NCBI GenBank assembly: GCA_030549175.1
Contig: JAUKUA010000005.1
Span: forward strand, 1,116,001-1,180,000
From: Lasiosphaeris hirsuta
Taxonomy: Eukaryota; Ascomycota; Sordariomycetes; Sordariales; Lasiosphaeriaceae
DNA length: 64,000 nucleotides
Direction: 5' to 3'
Positions 1 through 9,743 of the stretch are shown in pieces. Within the stretch, counting starts at the first letter, position 1. The number at the start of each line of letters is the position of its first letter. The position numbers were made by a program, and so were the translations under genes. The notes beneath the pieces are model-generated. The model searched no databases. It was given only the letters and a program-made list of their open reading frames with translations, and was not told where the DNA came from.

Positions 1-2244
1 GATCTATTCAGAACCCATATCGGCCAGCTCTGCAAGGATCTAGTCGATCAGGCGCCTACTCCAAGTAAAGATAATGACCCGATAGTAGTCGAGACATTGA
101 AAGCTTGCTCGACATATGCGCGCAAGTACCCCAAGGACGTCCCAATGGACAAGGAGTTCATCCAGACGATGATCAAGTATGCACTCTACGGCCAGCCTGC
201 CCGTGCCGCCAAGTATGCCGTCAATATCTTGTTATCTAAAAATGATGACAAGAGCATGTTGAGTGCAACTGATCTTCTTCAGAGGACCATGAAGGATTGG
301 ACGTATGGATCACCTCATTTTCTCAACAAACTAGCCGCCGTGAGCCAATTAGAGCTTCTTGCACCCAAGGTAACAGAAGAAGTAGACGAGAAGATTCTCA
401 ACATGACAGTCCAGCAGGTCCTCCTCGAAGTCCGGACAGATGCCAGCGAGCGCGATCCTGACTGGGTCGACGACGCAGAAATCGACGAGGAGTGCCAGGC
501 CAAATGTCTCGCGTTGAAAATTCTGGTCAACAGGCTGCGGAGCGTCGGAGACATCGCCGAGGCGAAAGATAAGGCAAAGCCGGTGTGGAAGATGCTTGTG
601 AAACTGATTAAAGAAGACGGAGAAATCTGCAAAGTCAAGGACACTCCCAAGTACCACAGGTCACGGCTGAGACTGCTGGCGGCGCAGCTCATGCTGAAAC
701 TGTGCACCCAGAAACACTTTGACGATCTGCTCTTGCCGGAGGGCTTCGACACGCTTGCTCTGATAGCACAAGACGGCGTCCAAGAGGTCCGACATGAGTT
801 TGTGAGGAAACTGCAAAAGTATCTGGCAGATGGAAAGCTGCGCTCTAGATATTACACCATCGTCTTCCTCCTGGCGTTTGAACCGCATAGCGACTTCAAG
901 CAGCGCACGGAGACCTGGATCCGGTCGCGGGCACGGTACTTTGAAGAAAACAAGCAACCCGTCCTCGAGGCCATCATGGCCCGCCTACTATCTCTACTGG
1001 CGCACCACCCCGACTATAGCCACGAGCTGGACCTGCTGGTGGATCATGCGCGGTACATACTGTTTTACGTCGGCTTGGTGGCGACCGAAGCTAACCTGGG
1101 CCTGATCTACAAGTACGCCGAGCGCGTCAAGCAGACACAGGATGCGCTGAACCCAGGCAGTGATAAGCACCAAGTATTATGCGATCTAGCGTTGACGGTG
1201 ATCCGTAAATGGCAAGACAAGAAGGGCTGGGCGTTTAGCGCATATCCAAACAAAGTTGGGCTGCCGCTCGGCCTATACACGGCGCTCAAGTCGCACAATG
1301 AAGCGCAAGCTGTGGCCGAGAAGCAGTTCGCTCCTGATGGCATCGATGAGAAGCTGGATGAACTATTGCGAGCGATGGATCGCAAGAAGGTAAGCTCTTC
1401 ACACTATGATGCTAAATGTGTGAAGTTGATGTTAACGAGATGGTTACAGAAACGCAAATTGCATGAGGACCGAAATGACGGCCACCCACCCGCAAAGAAA
1501 ACCCGCTTCCCGTCCCGCGCAGCTCTCAAGGAGCCCAAAGCCGCCAAGAGCAGCCCAGCAAAGAAATCTTCCTCTGGAGCAAAGCCCAAGAGGAAGCAAA
1601 GGAAACCGCTGTCTGCTGAGGCCAAGGCGAAGGCCGAAGAAGCGGCCGAAAACCGTCGCCGTAGCGGACGCTCGAGAGGGGGCAAGTCCTACATCGAGCG
1701 CGACTCGTCGGAAGATGACGAGGAGATGCTTGATGGAGTGGCCGAGTGGGAGTATATGAAGAGCGGGTCTGAGGATGGGGAGGGCAGCGATGCGGCCGAG
1801 GAAGATGAAGAGACCGAAGAGAACGAAGGGGAGAAGGAGGTCGCGGCATCTGCCTCGAAGAAGAAGACGAAGTCTGTTGCAGCTCCGGCCCCTCCGCTTG
1901 ATGATGACAACGACAGTGTGCTGTCCGATCCCGTGGATGCTGACGAGGAGAAGGAGCTTGAAGAGGAGCCAGCAGAGGAAGAGGAGGTGGATGCCGAGCA
2001 GGAGGAAGAAGATGCCTCGCCGCCTCCACCGACGTCACGTACGTCCCGCGCATCTAATGGGCGAAAGGGAAAGGCTGCCCCTGCCTCGGCGGCAAAACTA
2101 AAAGCGAAACTAAAAGCGGCTGCGACGAAAAACAAGGTGACGCCTACGAAGCCCGCCCAGGGGGGCCGCGCTACGAGGGGGAGCTCGAGGAGGAAGGCTG
2201 CGACGCCAGTGGATGATGATGAGATGGACGAGGACGATGATTGA
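1..2244 (+). CDS. pds5: Sister chromatid cohesion protein PDS5, C-terminal part (5' truncated)
   Basis: The frame is open from base 1 and ends at TGA 2242-2244, so the start lies outside the window. The product belongs to the PDS5/BimD/Spo76 family, a HEAT-repeat regulator that binds the cohesin kleisin in the nucleus and controls cohesin loading, release and acetylation. The visible part has helical HEAT-type sequence over about the first 460 residues. It then has a basic/acidic low-complexity tail rich in K, E, D, A and S, which is typical of fungal Pds5. A predicted intron lies at 1390-1449 (GTAAGC donor, GTTAAC branch region, TTACAG acceptor). It is 60 nt, phase 0 and stop-free, so a plain ORF reads through it. 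Removing it joins RKK to KRKL. The visible coding part is then 1-1389 joined to 1450-2244 (727 residues). The family call is from recognition of the HEAT region and tail layout; the intron is inferred. Confidence 0.9.
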   Translation, partial: DLFRTHIGQLCKDLVDQAPTPSKDNDPIVVETLKACSTYARKYPKDVPMDKEFIQTMIKYALYGQPARAAKYAVNILLSKNDDKSMLSATDLLQRTMKDWTYGSPHFLNKLAAVSQLELLAPKVTEEVDEKILNMTVQQVLLEVRTDASERDPDWVDDAEIDEECQAKCLALKILVNRLRSVGDIAEAKDKAKPVWKMLVKLIKEDGEICKVKDTPKYHRSRLRLLAAQLMLKLCTQKHFDDLLLPEGFDTLALIAQDGVQEVRHEFVRKLQKYLADGKLRSRYYTIVFLLAFEPHSDFKQRTETWIRSRARYFEENKQPVLEAIMARLLSLLAHHPDYSHELDLLVDHARYILFYVGLVATEANLGLIYKYAERVKQTQDALNPGSDKHQVLCDLALTVIRKWQDKKGWAFSAYPNKVGLPLGLYTALKSHNEAQAVAEKQFAPDGIDEKLDELLRAMDRKKVSSSHYDAKCVKLMLTRWLQKRKLHEDRNDGHPPAKKTRFPSRAALKEPKAAKSSPAKKSSSGAKPKRKQRKPLSAEAKAKAEEAAENRRRSGRSRGGKSYIERDSSEDDEEMLDGVAEWEYMKSGSEDGEGSDAAEEDEETEENEGEKEVAASASKKKTKSVAAPAPPLDDDNDSVLSDPVDADEEKELEEEPAEEEEVDAEQEEEDASPPPPTSRTSRASNGRKGKAAPASAAKLKAKLKAAATKNKVTPTKPAQGGRATRGSSRRKAATPVDDDEMDEDDD
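1390..1449 (+). other. Predicted stop-free 60-nt intron in pds5
   Basis: The sequence starts GTAAGC, carries GTTAAC about 20 nt before its end, and ends TTACAG. The length is a multiple of three and no stop codon occurs in frame, so splicing leaves the frame unchanged either way. The residues it would encode (rich in S, H, C and W) do not fit the lysine-rich context on either side. Confidence 0.8.
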
Positions 2245-3351
2245 AATCCGGCCTAGGTGAGGTGGATGGAGAATATGAGAAGATGCTGTGTTCATATTTT
2301 ATATTTCGATTTACCGAGGGCTGAGTGCTGGCCTGTTACGATTGTGGCGGTGGTGCTTGTTCCTTGCAACACCCACCTTTCTATCAATTCATAGTTCGCG
2401 GGTTCGAGGTTTCCTTGTTATTTTGGTTTCTACAAATTATACCCGCTCTCGTTTTGATGGAAAGGTATCTTTTTCTTTCCCTAGGGCTCAAAGAAGCTGG
2501 CTGGTGGTGGCCGGAGAGAAGGGGGGTGTGCGAGGGGGTTTGACGCTGTTCTGTCGTTTCTATGGTACCTGGATGAATAAAGGGCACGATGAAGAGGATT
2601 TGCGTTGAGGGTAAAGCAACGAGAGCGGAAAACGAGGCTATCATGGCCGTGGAAGGAAACAAAAATCGGTTTGGCTTTCGAAAAGCGTGCTGATCAGAGG
2701 GCCGCGGATGGCACGATATACCATGTGTGGTATTGCGAGCGATAGTATCAGTGGCATGTAGTAATGATGTCAATGTTGTTTTGCGTTTCGTTTCACCACT
2801 TGATGTGTGATGGGATGGGCGGTAGGTAGCTAAGGGCGTCGAGGCGCAACTCTATGCTTGCTGGCGATTACTGAACGAGCATGAACCGGGCAGGGAACCC
2901 GGGCGGCATCACCAACTAGCTACATTTAAACGAAGCGGAAGCACATTCATCATACCCAAGGGCCCATTGATCTCAAGACGTCATATCTCTTGCTGGCACG
3001 AGTACGTACATGCACGTGAATACTGCAGACAAGGCTGACACCAAAAATCGACGCTTCCTCTTTTCCTCCCGCCGCCAATTCTGTCTTGTCATCTTCAAAC
3101 TGCGCCAAAATTGCACATTCGACTCCAACTCCAACTCCGGCATCCCATCCTCGATCCATTCCGGGGTCTCGTCAACCAAAAAGCGACGAGGAAACGGAAG
3201 CGGAAGCTGCTCGCCCGCCTATCCCTGACCCAGTAAAAACACAATCCCGCCTTCCCCATCCTATTCTTAGTCTTCTCTATGTACAGAACATATGCTCTCG
3301 ATATAAGCGCTAAGTTTTGTTTTTGGTGTTTTTGGCTCGCCCCCTGCATCC
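2245..3351. other. Convergent spacer between pds5 and snf5
   Basis: This spacer holds the 3' untranslated regions of two converging genes. An AATAAA hexamer at 2576-2581 is a candidate poly(A) signal for pds5. I see no gene, tRNA or long repeat in it; the short open frames here have no recognisable protein features. Confidence 0.6.
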
Positions 3352-5986
3352 CTATGGCACGTAGTCCTCATCGTCCTCGTCGTCCCCATCGTCCTCTGTA
3401 TCTGAGTCTGTCTCGTCGTCCTCCGGAGCCGACTTGCTCTCAGTGGACCGACTCTTCGCCCGAGGCGAAAGTACCTGTTTCCGGGTGAACAATTCGAATT
3501 TAGTACCAGCCCTGTTGCTGACACCGTGCTAAGGCGCGCCGCTTGCAGGGCTTTTCGCCACCGCCGCCGCACCCAGTACACCCGCGGGCCTCGGCAGCAC
3601 AACGGCCCCGGAAGCGGGAGGCTGGGAAGGGCTCGGCGCTGCGCCCTCCTTCTTCCCCGGCAGCCCTTGAGCCTGGGCCTTCTGGCGCGCAATACGCGCG
3701 TCGACCTTTTCCCTGTGCGCACGGTTCTTTAAGTGGACTTCGAAGTTGGCGGCGGTCAGATCAGGGCCGGGCGTGTACAGTTTGCCGGGGCAGTCGAGAC
3801 AGCGGATGCGAGCGAGGTAGACAAACTCGATACCGGTGGCGGGCTTTTGGCCCGCCGGCGGCAGGGGAACGGGGGCCTCCGTCTTAGAGTCGATGGCACA
3901 GTACCGCATGGTGCCTTCAAACAGGTCGTCTGGATAGCGCTCGCGCTGGACGGCCTGGAGGCAGGTGTTGAGCCACTCGGGGGGCGGGGGCTGCAAATGC
4001 GCAACACAGGACAGTTAGTTTACTCTTTGTCTGGACGGGAGAAGAGGCGAGCCGGACTAAGGTAGAGATATATGAACAGAGAGTAGATATGATAAAGTGA
4101 TAAAGTAAATAGAGCGGGTGTGAGTGAAAGGGTTATAATGTAGAAATATCCCGTACCGGTGGGGGTGCAGGTGCCCCTGGAGGCGGCGGAGGGGGTGCGG
4201 GAACCCGACCGATTTGCGATTGCACGGTGGACGACGGCGTTGCAGACTTGGCTGGAAGGTTTTGGTTGGAAGCGGATGGGGTCGAAGGGGGACCCATGGA
4301 GCCCGTAGCTCTTTGGGCAGCTGGGGTCGCAGAACCTGAAGGTGTAGGCGCTGATTGCCTTGCTTTGAAGTCTCGGAACAGCTTCTTGAGCTTCGCCGGC
4401 GAGACCCTGATTGTGATTATATGCGACTGTGGCTCTTCGGTCTCTTCCCGAGTGGTGTCCCGAATGAACCGGCGTGACGTTCTGGTCTCGTGGTGATGGA
4501 TGATAGCCTCGGGGGTTGTCGACCGGCCATGATTCAACATACGTATCGTTGCCGTACTGGCAGCAAGACGCCGAGATCGCCCTGGGAGTTGAGACATGGC
4601 AGGCGAGTCAGGGGCTGAGTCCTCGCTATCCTCGGAATCAGACACGTCTCCGCCACGGCCGATAGTTCCTTTTCCTCTGCCAGTGAGACCGCCAGCCCCT
4701 GTTGCACGCTTGAACAACCGGGTTTCCTCAATGTCCAGGGCGGCACCCGGGAGCACCGAGGACACGATGGATGTCCTGATAGTTCGCTGCCTCTCTTTGA
4801 GGTCTGGTAGTTGCGGCCCGCCACGTCTATTTACTGATCGTTTCTGCCTCCTCTGCTCACGAGAGAACATGGTTTCGCTCTTTTCGAGCTCGGCTTCGGT
4901 GTTTTCATATAGATATGGGGCGTAGTCCTTTGCTTGTTGCTGCGGTCGGAAAACGACTGGCAGGGGTGTGGGGAGGAACGCGGATGTGAGGTCAGGGTCC
5001 TCGATGGGACGCCCATCAAAGGGGTGCCCAATGCTGTAGAGACTGCGCGTGAATAACTGGGCCTGTTCCCGTATGCAGTGAGCGATAGCGGTGGCGAACT
5101 CGCCGGAGAGAGATAAGTCTCTGGCCATGCTCGCAGCAAATTCCTCAGGAGAGTTCATGGGGTTGTTGATTTCCCACTCGAATTGGTCAACTAATGTATG
5201 TGCGCCGATGGTAATATTCAGCTTGACAAGTATGCGCATCTCGTCGTTTTTGTACGCCGAGTAGGGCAACTCAGGGTCCAACGCGTCTTCTTCGGAGAAG
5301 GCGAAGGGATAAAAGTCATTGAGCTGTTCGTGTATTTGCTGGACAACCTGGTCATAGACAGGTTTGTCAAGCGGCGGCTTCAGGCCCATGTCTTCAACTA
5401 ATTGTGCGGCGAAGAGCTCGACGGGGACTAGGCGCTCATGGAGGTTGAAGGTGAAGGTATCGCGCAGCTTGACCTTCTCCCAGTCGACGTCTATCCGTAT
5501 GGGCACGAGCTCCTCGTGCTGCTCGGCTTGCTTCTCCATATCCTTCCTGCTGTACTTGAGCGCGGGTGTGGTCCTCCTGCCGGGGCGCTTCTGCGACGGA
5601 TAGATGATCTTGGTCGGGCCTCCATTCTCGGTGAATCCATTTCCGTAGCCGCTATAGCCCTCTCCAAAGATGCGCCCGGGGTGTCTGTTGCCGGGCTCAC
5701 CCAGCGATTTGTATTCGCCGGTGCGCTGGCGCGTCTCGCGCGTGTCCTTCACCATCCTGTCCTGGGCGTCTTTGAGGGCGGCCGAATGAATCCAGTCGCG
5801 CGTCACGTAGCGATCGACGAGCACCTTGTTGAGACTGTCCTTGTCGCGCTGGGGGACGGCGGCGGCGGCGGCAACAGCGGTAGCGGTCTTTGGCGTGCCG
5901 GGCTTGGACGACGGGGCAGTCGCGGCATTCGGGACGGCGGCGTCACCATCGCCAGCGGCTGCCGCTGACGGCTGCGAGGCGGCCAT
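3352..5986 (-). CDS. snf5: SWI/SNF chromatin-remodelling subunit SNF5 (SMARCB1 family)
   Basis: Model: exons 5986-4157, 3990-3580 and 3474-3352 on the minus strand, 787 residues. SNF5 is a core subunit of the SWI/SNF nucleosome-remodelling complex in the nucleus. Residues about 160-230 and 250-340 form the two SNF5 repeats (RPT1 and RPT2). They are followed by a low-complexity region with polyproline. Exon 2 carries a CLDC...HLKNRAH segment (about 674-704), resembling the C-x2-C...H-x5-H spacing of a U1/matrin-type zinc finger. Intron 1 (3991-4156) has donor GTACGG, branch CTAAC and acceptor TTGCAG. Intron 2 (3475-3579, 105 nt) has donor GTACTG, a TACTAAAT branch and acceptor AAACAG. It removes an in-frame TAG at 3529-3531 and adds a highly acidic D/E tail ending DEDYVP. 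Without intron 2 the protein would stop about 40 codons earlier. The ATG at 5986 (MAASQPS) is chosen over an upstream, unconserved in-frame ATG. Confidence 0.88.
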
Positions 5987-6737
5987 CGCGGGCACGGCGT
6001 CGTCACAATGGGAGCAGGTTTCGAACCGGATTGGATACGGGGCGGAGTGTCGTCGGTGGTTGATTGCGTGGGTGTCACAGGCAGTTGGACTCTGTTGAAC
6101 AACTCTGTTGGGGCTCTCCCAAAGCTCACGGTGAGGCTGGCGTGCTGGCTGGCGTGCGCTGGTGGACGAACAGGATGCGAACCAAAAGGATGAAGGGGCG
6201 CGCCTGGCCAATAAAATCCTAGCGCAGCGCCCAGACCCAGAAAAAAAACAGCAAAGTCTCAGGGGAGGTAGCTGCTACTTGGAGCTAAGCCCGATTTGGC
6301 CCTGGCTGGCCCTGGCTCGCCTGGACGCACAAGGTAGCCATGACCTCAGCGCAGGCTCAAGCAGGCGGTTGTTCTCGGCTGGCCTTGGCGCAACTGCTCG
6401 ATCTTGGTCAACGGCGGCCAGCCAGGAGCTCCCGTGTCCTCGTGAGGACCTATGTACATGCCAGGAGGACCTAATGGCCCCTCTCTCAGGCCCCTCAGGC
6501 CCCTCAGGCCCCTTCCGCGAGCCCCTACCCAGTCGCATGCAGCGAATGAGTGGAGCGTGTCTTGCACACAGAACCCCTCCCCCCGCCTTTACAAAATCGA
6601 CAAGCAGCTCAAAATCAACCATCCCGCTGCCCGCTTTCCCTCGTTCTTTCGAGTCTCTACCCCTCGCTACATCGAGTCCATTCATCTTGAGCCGCCCGAA
6701 GTTTCGCCCCGTTCGTTCAACCGTTAAATAGCCCAGC
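5987..6737. promoter_or_regulatory. Divergent promoter region snf5 / ebp1
   Basis: This 751-bp spacer lies between two head-to-head start codons and must hold both promoters. It contains two small tandem repeats: GGCCCTGGCT twice at 6299-6318 and CTCAGGCCC three times at 6485-6511. The last part before 6738 is pyrimidine-rich, like leaders elsewhere in the window. No TATA box or known factor site is clear. Confidence 0.55.
6485..6511. repeat. Three tandem copies of CTCAGGCCC
   Basis: A perfect 9-bp unit repeats three times head to tail about 230 bp upstream of the ebp1 start codon. The repeat is seen directly; any role as a protein-binding array is speculation. Confidence 0.85.
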
Positions 6738-8258
6738 ATGGCGACCACCAAGGAGGAGCCGGTCGGTAAGCAAGCTCCTATCCTCCACGTGCTCCAGCTC
6801 CGTCTGGCGAACCCCGCGTCCCGTCACGTCACAGCTCCCCCCGCTTGCCTCCCAGCACCCGGCGTGGCTTACGAAGTCTGTGTTTGTTTTGCTGACCCCG
6901 TCTCTCAGACTACTCGCTTAGCAACCCCGATACCCTTACCAAGTACAAGACTGCCGCCCAGATCTCGGAGAAGATCCTGGCCGAGGTCTCCAAGCTCGTC
7001 GTTGCTGGCGAGAAGATCGTCGACATCTGCCAGCAGGGTGACAAGCTCCTCGAGGCCGAGCTCGAGAAGGTCTACCGTGGAAAGAAGATCACCAAGGGTT
7101 TGTGTTGCTCTCCACCTCGCACTGTATGCTTGCCGAGTACTAACGCGAATATTTCCCTGTGCAGGCTTCTCCCACCCCACCACCATCTCCCCGGCCGCGT
7201 TTGTCACTCCTTACACGCCTCTGACCACAGACGAGAAGGAGGCTTCTGTGGTACTGGAGGCCGGCGAGCCCGTCAAGATTCAGCTCGGAGCTCAGATTGA
7301 TGGCTTCGGTTCCATTGTTTGCAACACCGTCCTGGCGCAGCCCAAGGGCGAGGCCGATGGGGTTATCTCGGGCCGCTCGGCCGATCTAATTCTGGCCACA
7401 CACTACGCCAACGAGCTGATGCTGCGGCTCATGCTCCCCCCTGGTCTCCTGGCCTCGGGCACTGACGAGGAGAAGGCTAAGGCTGCCTCGGCCAAGCCTC
7501 CCACGCAGTCCAAGATCACCAGCCTGCTGGAGAAGGTCGCCCAGTCGTATGACTGCAACCTCGTCGAGAGCACCACCTCGTGGCTATTTGAGCGCAACGA
7601 GATTGAGGGCAAGAAGAAGATTGTCATCTCGCCCGGTGAGAGCGCCAAGGGTGAGGGCTCGCCCGAGATTGGTGAAGTTTGGGGTGTCGAGACAGGCGTC
7701 AGCCTGGGTTCCGGCAAGGTGAAGCAGTTTGAGCAGCGTACCACGCTCCACCGCCGCACCACCCAGACATATGCCCTAAAGCGTCCGTCTTCGCGCAAGA
7801 TCCTGTCCGAGGTGCAGAAGAAGTTCGGCACCTTCCCCTTCAGCCTGCGGCAGCTGGAGGACGAGCGCGACGCAAAGACTGGTGTCATCGAGTGCGTACG
7901 CGGAAATGTCTTCCGCCAGTACGAGGTTGTTGGTGACAAGGACAACTCCCCCGTTGCCAGACTTTTGACCACAATTGGTAAGAATCAAGGATCAGGAGAA
8001 AGAAGCAAAGGATGAGGCTAACTTGGAACAGCGATCACAAAGAACGGCATCACTAAGCTGGGAGCCCCCCCTGCTCTGGATTTGACCAAGTACCAGACGG
8101 ACAAGAATATTACGGATGAGGAGATCCTCAAGATCCTCGCGCAGCCGCTTTCCAGGAACACCGGAAAGAGCAAGAACAAGAAGAAAAAGACCAAGGCTGC
8201 CAAGAAGCCGGCGGTAGCAAAGGAGGAGAGCGATGAGGAGAGCAGTGATGAGGAGTAA
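6738..8258 (+). CDS. EBP1/PA2G4-type protein (Cdb4 family, inactive methionine-aminopeptidase fold)
   Basis: Model: 6738-6765, 6909-7097, 7165-7977, 8032-8258 (418 residues, stop TAA). The first exon codes only MATTKEEPV plus one base, and splicing gives ...VDYSLSNPDTLTKYKTAA. That start is typical of the PA2G4/EBP1 family (S. pombe Cdb4), which uses a methionine-aminopeptidase fold without catalytic metal ligands to bind RNA and ribosomes. Family members act in ribosome biogenesis and translation. The central pita-bread domain spans roughly residues 10-360. It is followed by the ITKNGITKLG segment and a lysine-rich then acidic tail (KKKKTKAAKK...EESSDEE). Introns are 143, 67 and 54 nt. The second has a perfect TACTAAC branch and an unusual GTTTGT donor; the third has CTAAC. 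All junction phases close. The head-to-head neighbour is snf5. The specific role in this fungus is inferred from the family. Confidence 0.93.
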
Positions 8259-9743
8259 GCAGGCCATAGGCCTAACTTGTCAGCGGAGTGCATTTTGGGC
8301 AAATGCTCGAGCGAACCCCCTTGCGATTTGGTCCTCTAGTATTGCTAAACATGGGCGAAAGACAGGTGTTGGTCATCTGGCTACGCGTGGACTGAAATCT
8401 GTGATGTTAGTGGTGATGAGAGGAGGCTGATTGAGGTGTTAATGCCAGAGAGCAGCAGCAGCATTAGGCGTGGGAGAGTGGGAGGATTCCCGACGACGGG
8501 CCAGGCCCGGCTTATCGCAGTGTCTTAGCTCCTATGGCGCAAAAACAATAGCATGCTTGACCCGCAGACAGGGAGAAGAGAAAGGATAAAAAATTTTTGA
8601 CGTGCTTTACGGCCGTATGGAGACAGACTTGTGGGAAAGTGAAGTGCACACTCGGCAAAAATAGACAACTTGTCTTTCTGGGGATAGGATACATTGTGCT
8701 GGTTTGGGACGGGGTTGCCCTGTCTGCTTCCCATCGTCGTCTGTGTGTGGTGTGAATCTGCTATCAGTCAGTCCGTTGGTCAGTCAGCCAGGCTGTCTGC
8801 CTGCTGTGAGGCCGGCAAGGTGCTTGCGAGGTGTTGTGCGGGGCGGTGACTGTGGTGGCTATTGCGTTTGAGGACTATTGTGACCTATTGAGGTTGACGG
8901 TGGTGCCTATTGACCTATTGTCCCTATTGTGCGATTGTGCTGGCATTGTGCAGTCTTTCTAGAGTGTTGAATGGAGCCGTCCCCTGACACAAATCCGCAG
9001 CCCCTGCCCAAAGTTTACCTTTTCTTCCCTCCCCTCCATACAAAGCAACAACCCCCTTGGAAAAAAAAGGAGCAGCCAAAAACCGCGTCTTGAGAAATTA
9101 TCTCAGCGCGCACTCCCAAGTCAGGAAGACCAAAAACCCATAATCGTCTTCTTTTTTCTGTCACTACCAGCATCCTGCACCTTGCGAGACGACGCGCTCG
9201 CGATTTTTCTGTTCACTTTTGGTTGTGCAGGCTTTTCGCGCGCAAGGCGTGTGAGAGCGCGAGTCTGCTGTGCTGAGCCAGGTCCCTCAGCGCTGCGCTC
9301 ACTCACTGACCGCACTGATCTGCCTCGCTACCGCGGGAGCTTAGCAGTGGCTGCAGCGGGCAGGAACAGCACTGGCGGCACCCGCCCCCTGGTCGGCCAC
9401 CCACCCGTCACCTCGAAGAAAGCAACTCTGGATCCCTCCTTTCCAGGTATAACTTCTCCCACCTTTTCGACTTTCCACCACCCACAACCACGCGTGCCCC
9501 ACGCCAGGAACGCGATTTTCCCAGATCCCGAATTTGACGCCGCAGTGCGACGGACAGGTAGTGCTCCCGCCCTCTTGGAATTTTTGCAGCGATACTAACC
9601 CTCTGCGCAGGCGCGAAAACCACCCCTGATTCCTGATCACCCCCCCCCCCCCGAGAGAGCCCCCAGCTCAATCAAAGAAGGGGGGCTAAGACCAGGCGAC
9701 GCCTCAAGGCAACCGGCGACCGGCTTCGGCTAAACCTCCTACC
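8259..9743. other. Spacer between ebp1 and rco1
   Basis: This stretch holds the 3' end of ebp1 and the promoter and long leader of rco1. Visible structure: a cluster of CTATTG hexamers at 8859-8929, GTCAGTCAG-type short repeats near 8765-8795, a C-run at 9640-9652, and a pyrimidine-rich leader. I see no gene in it. Confidence 0.55.
8859..8929. repeat. Cluster of six CTATTG hexamers
   Basis: Exact CTATTG occurs at 8859, 8875, 8885, 8907, 8915 and 8924, six times in 71 bp, with related ATTGTG motifs just after. Spacing is irregular (16, 10, 22, 8, 9), so it is a degenerate or motif-type array and not a simple microsatellite. It lies about 820 bp before the rco1 start codon. Confidence 0.85.

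Noticed and set aside
3529..3531. TAG taken as a pseudogene-type stop or readthrough site in snf5
   Set aside because: A good 105-nt intron removes it and keeps frame, so neither a mutation nor readthrough is needed.
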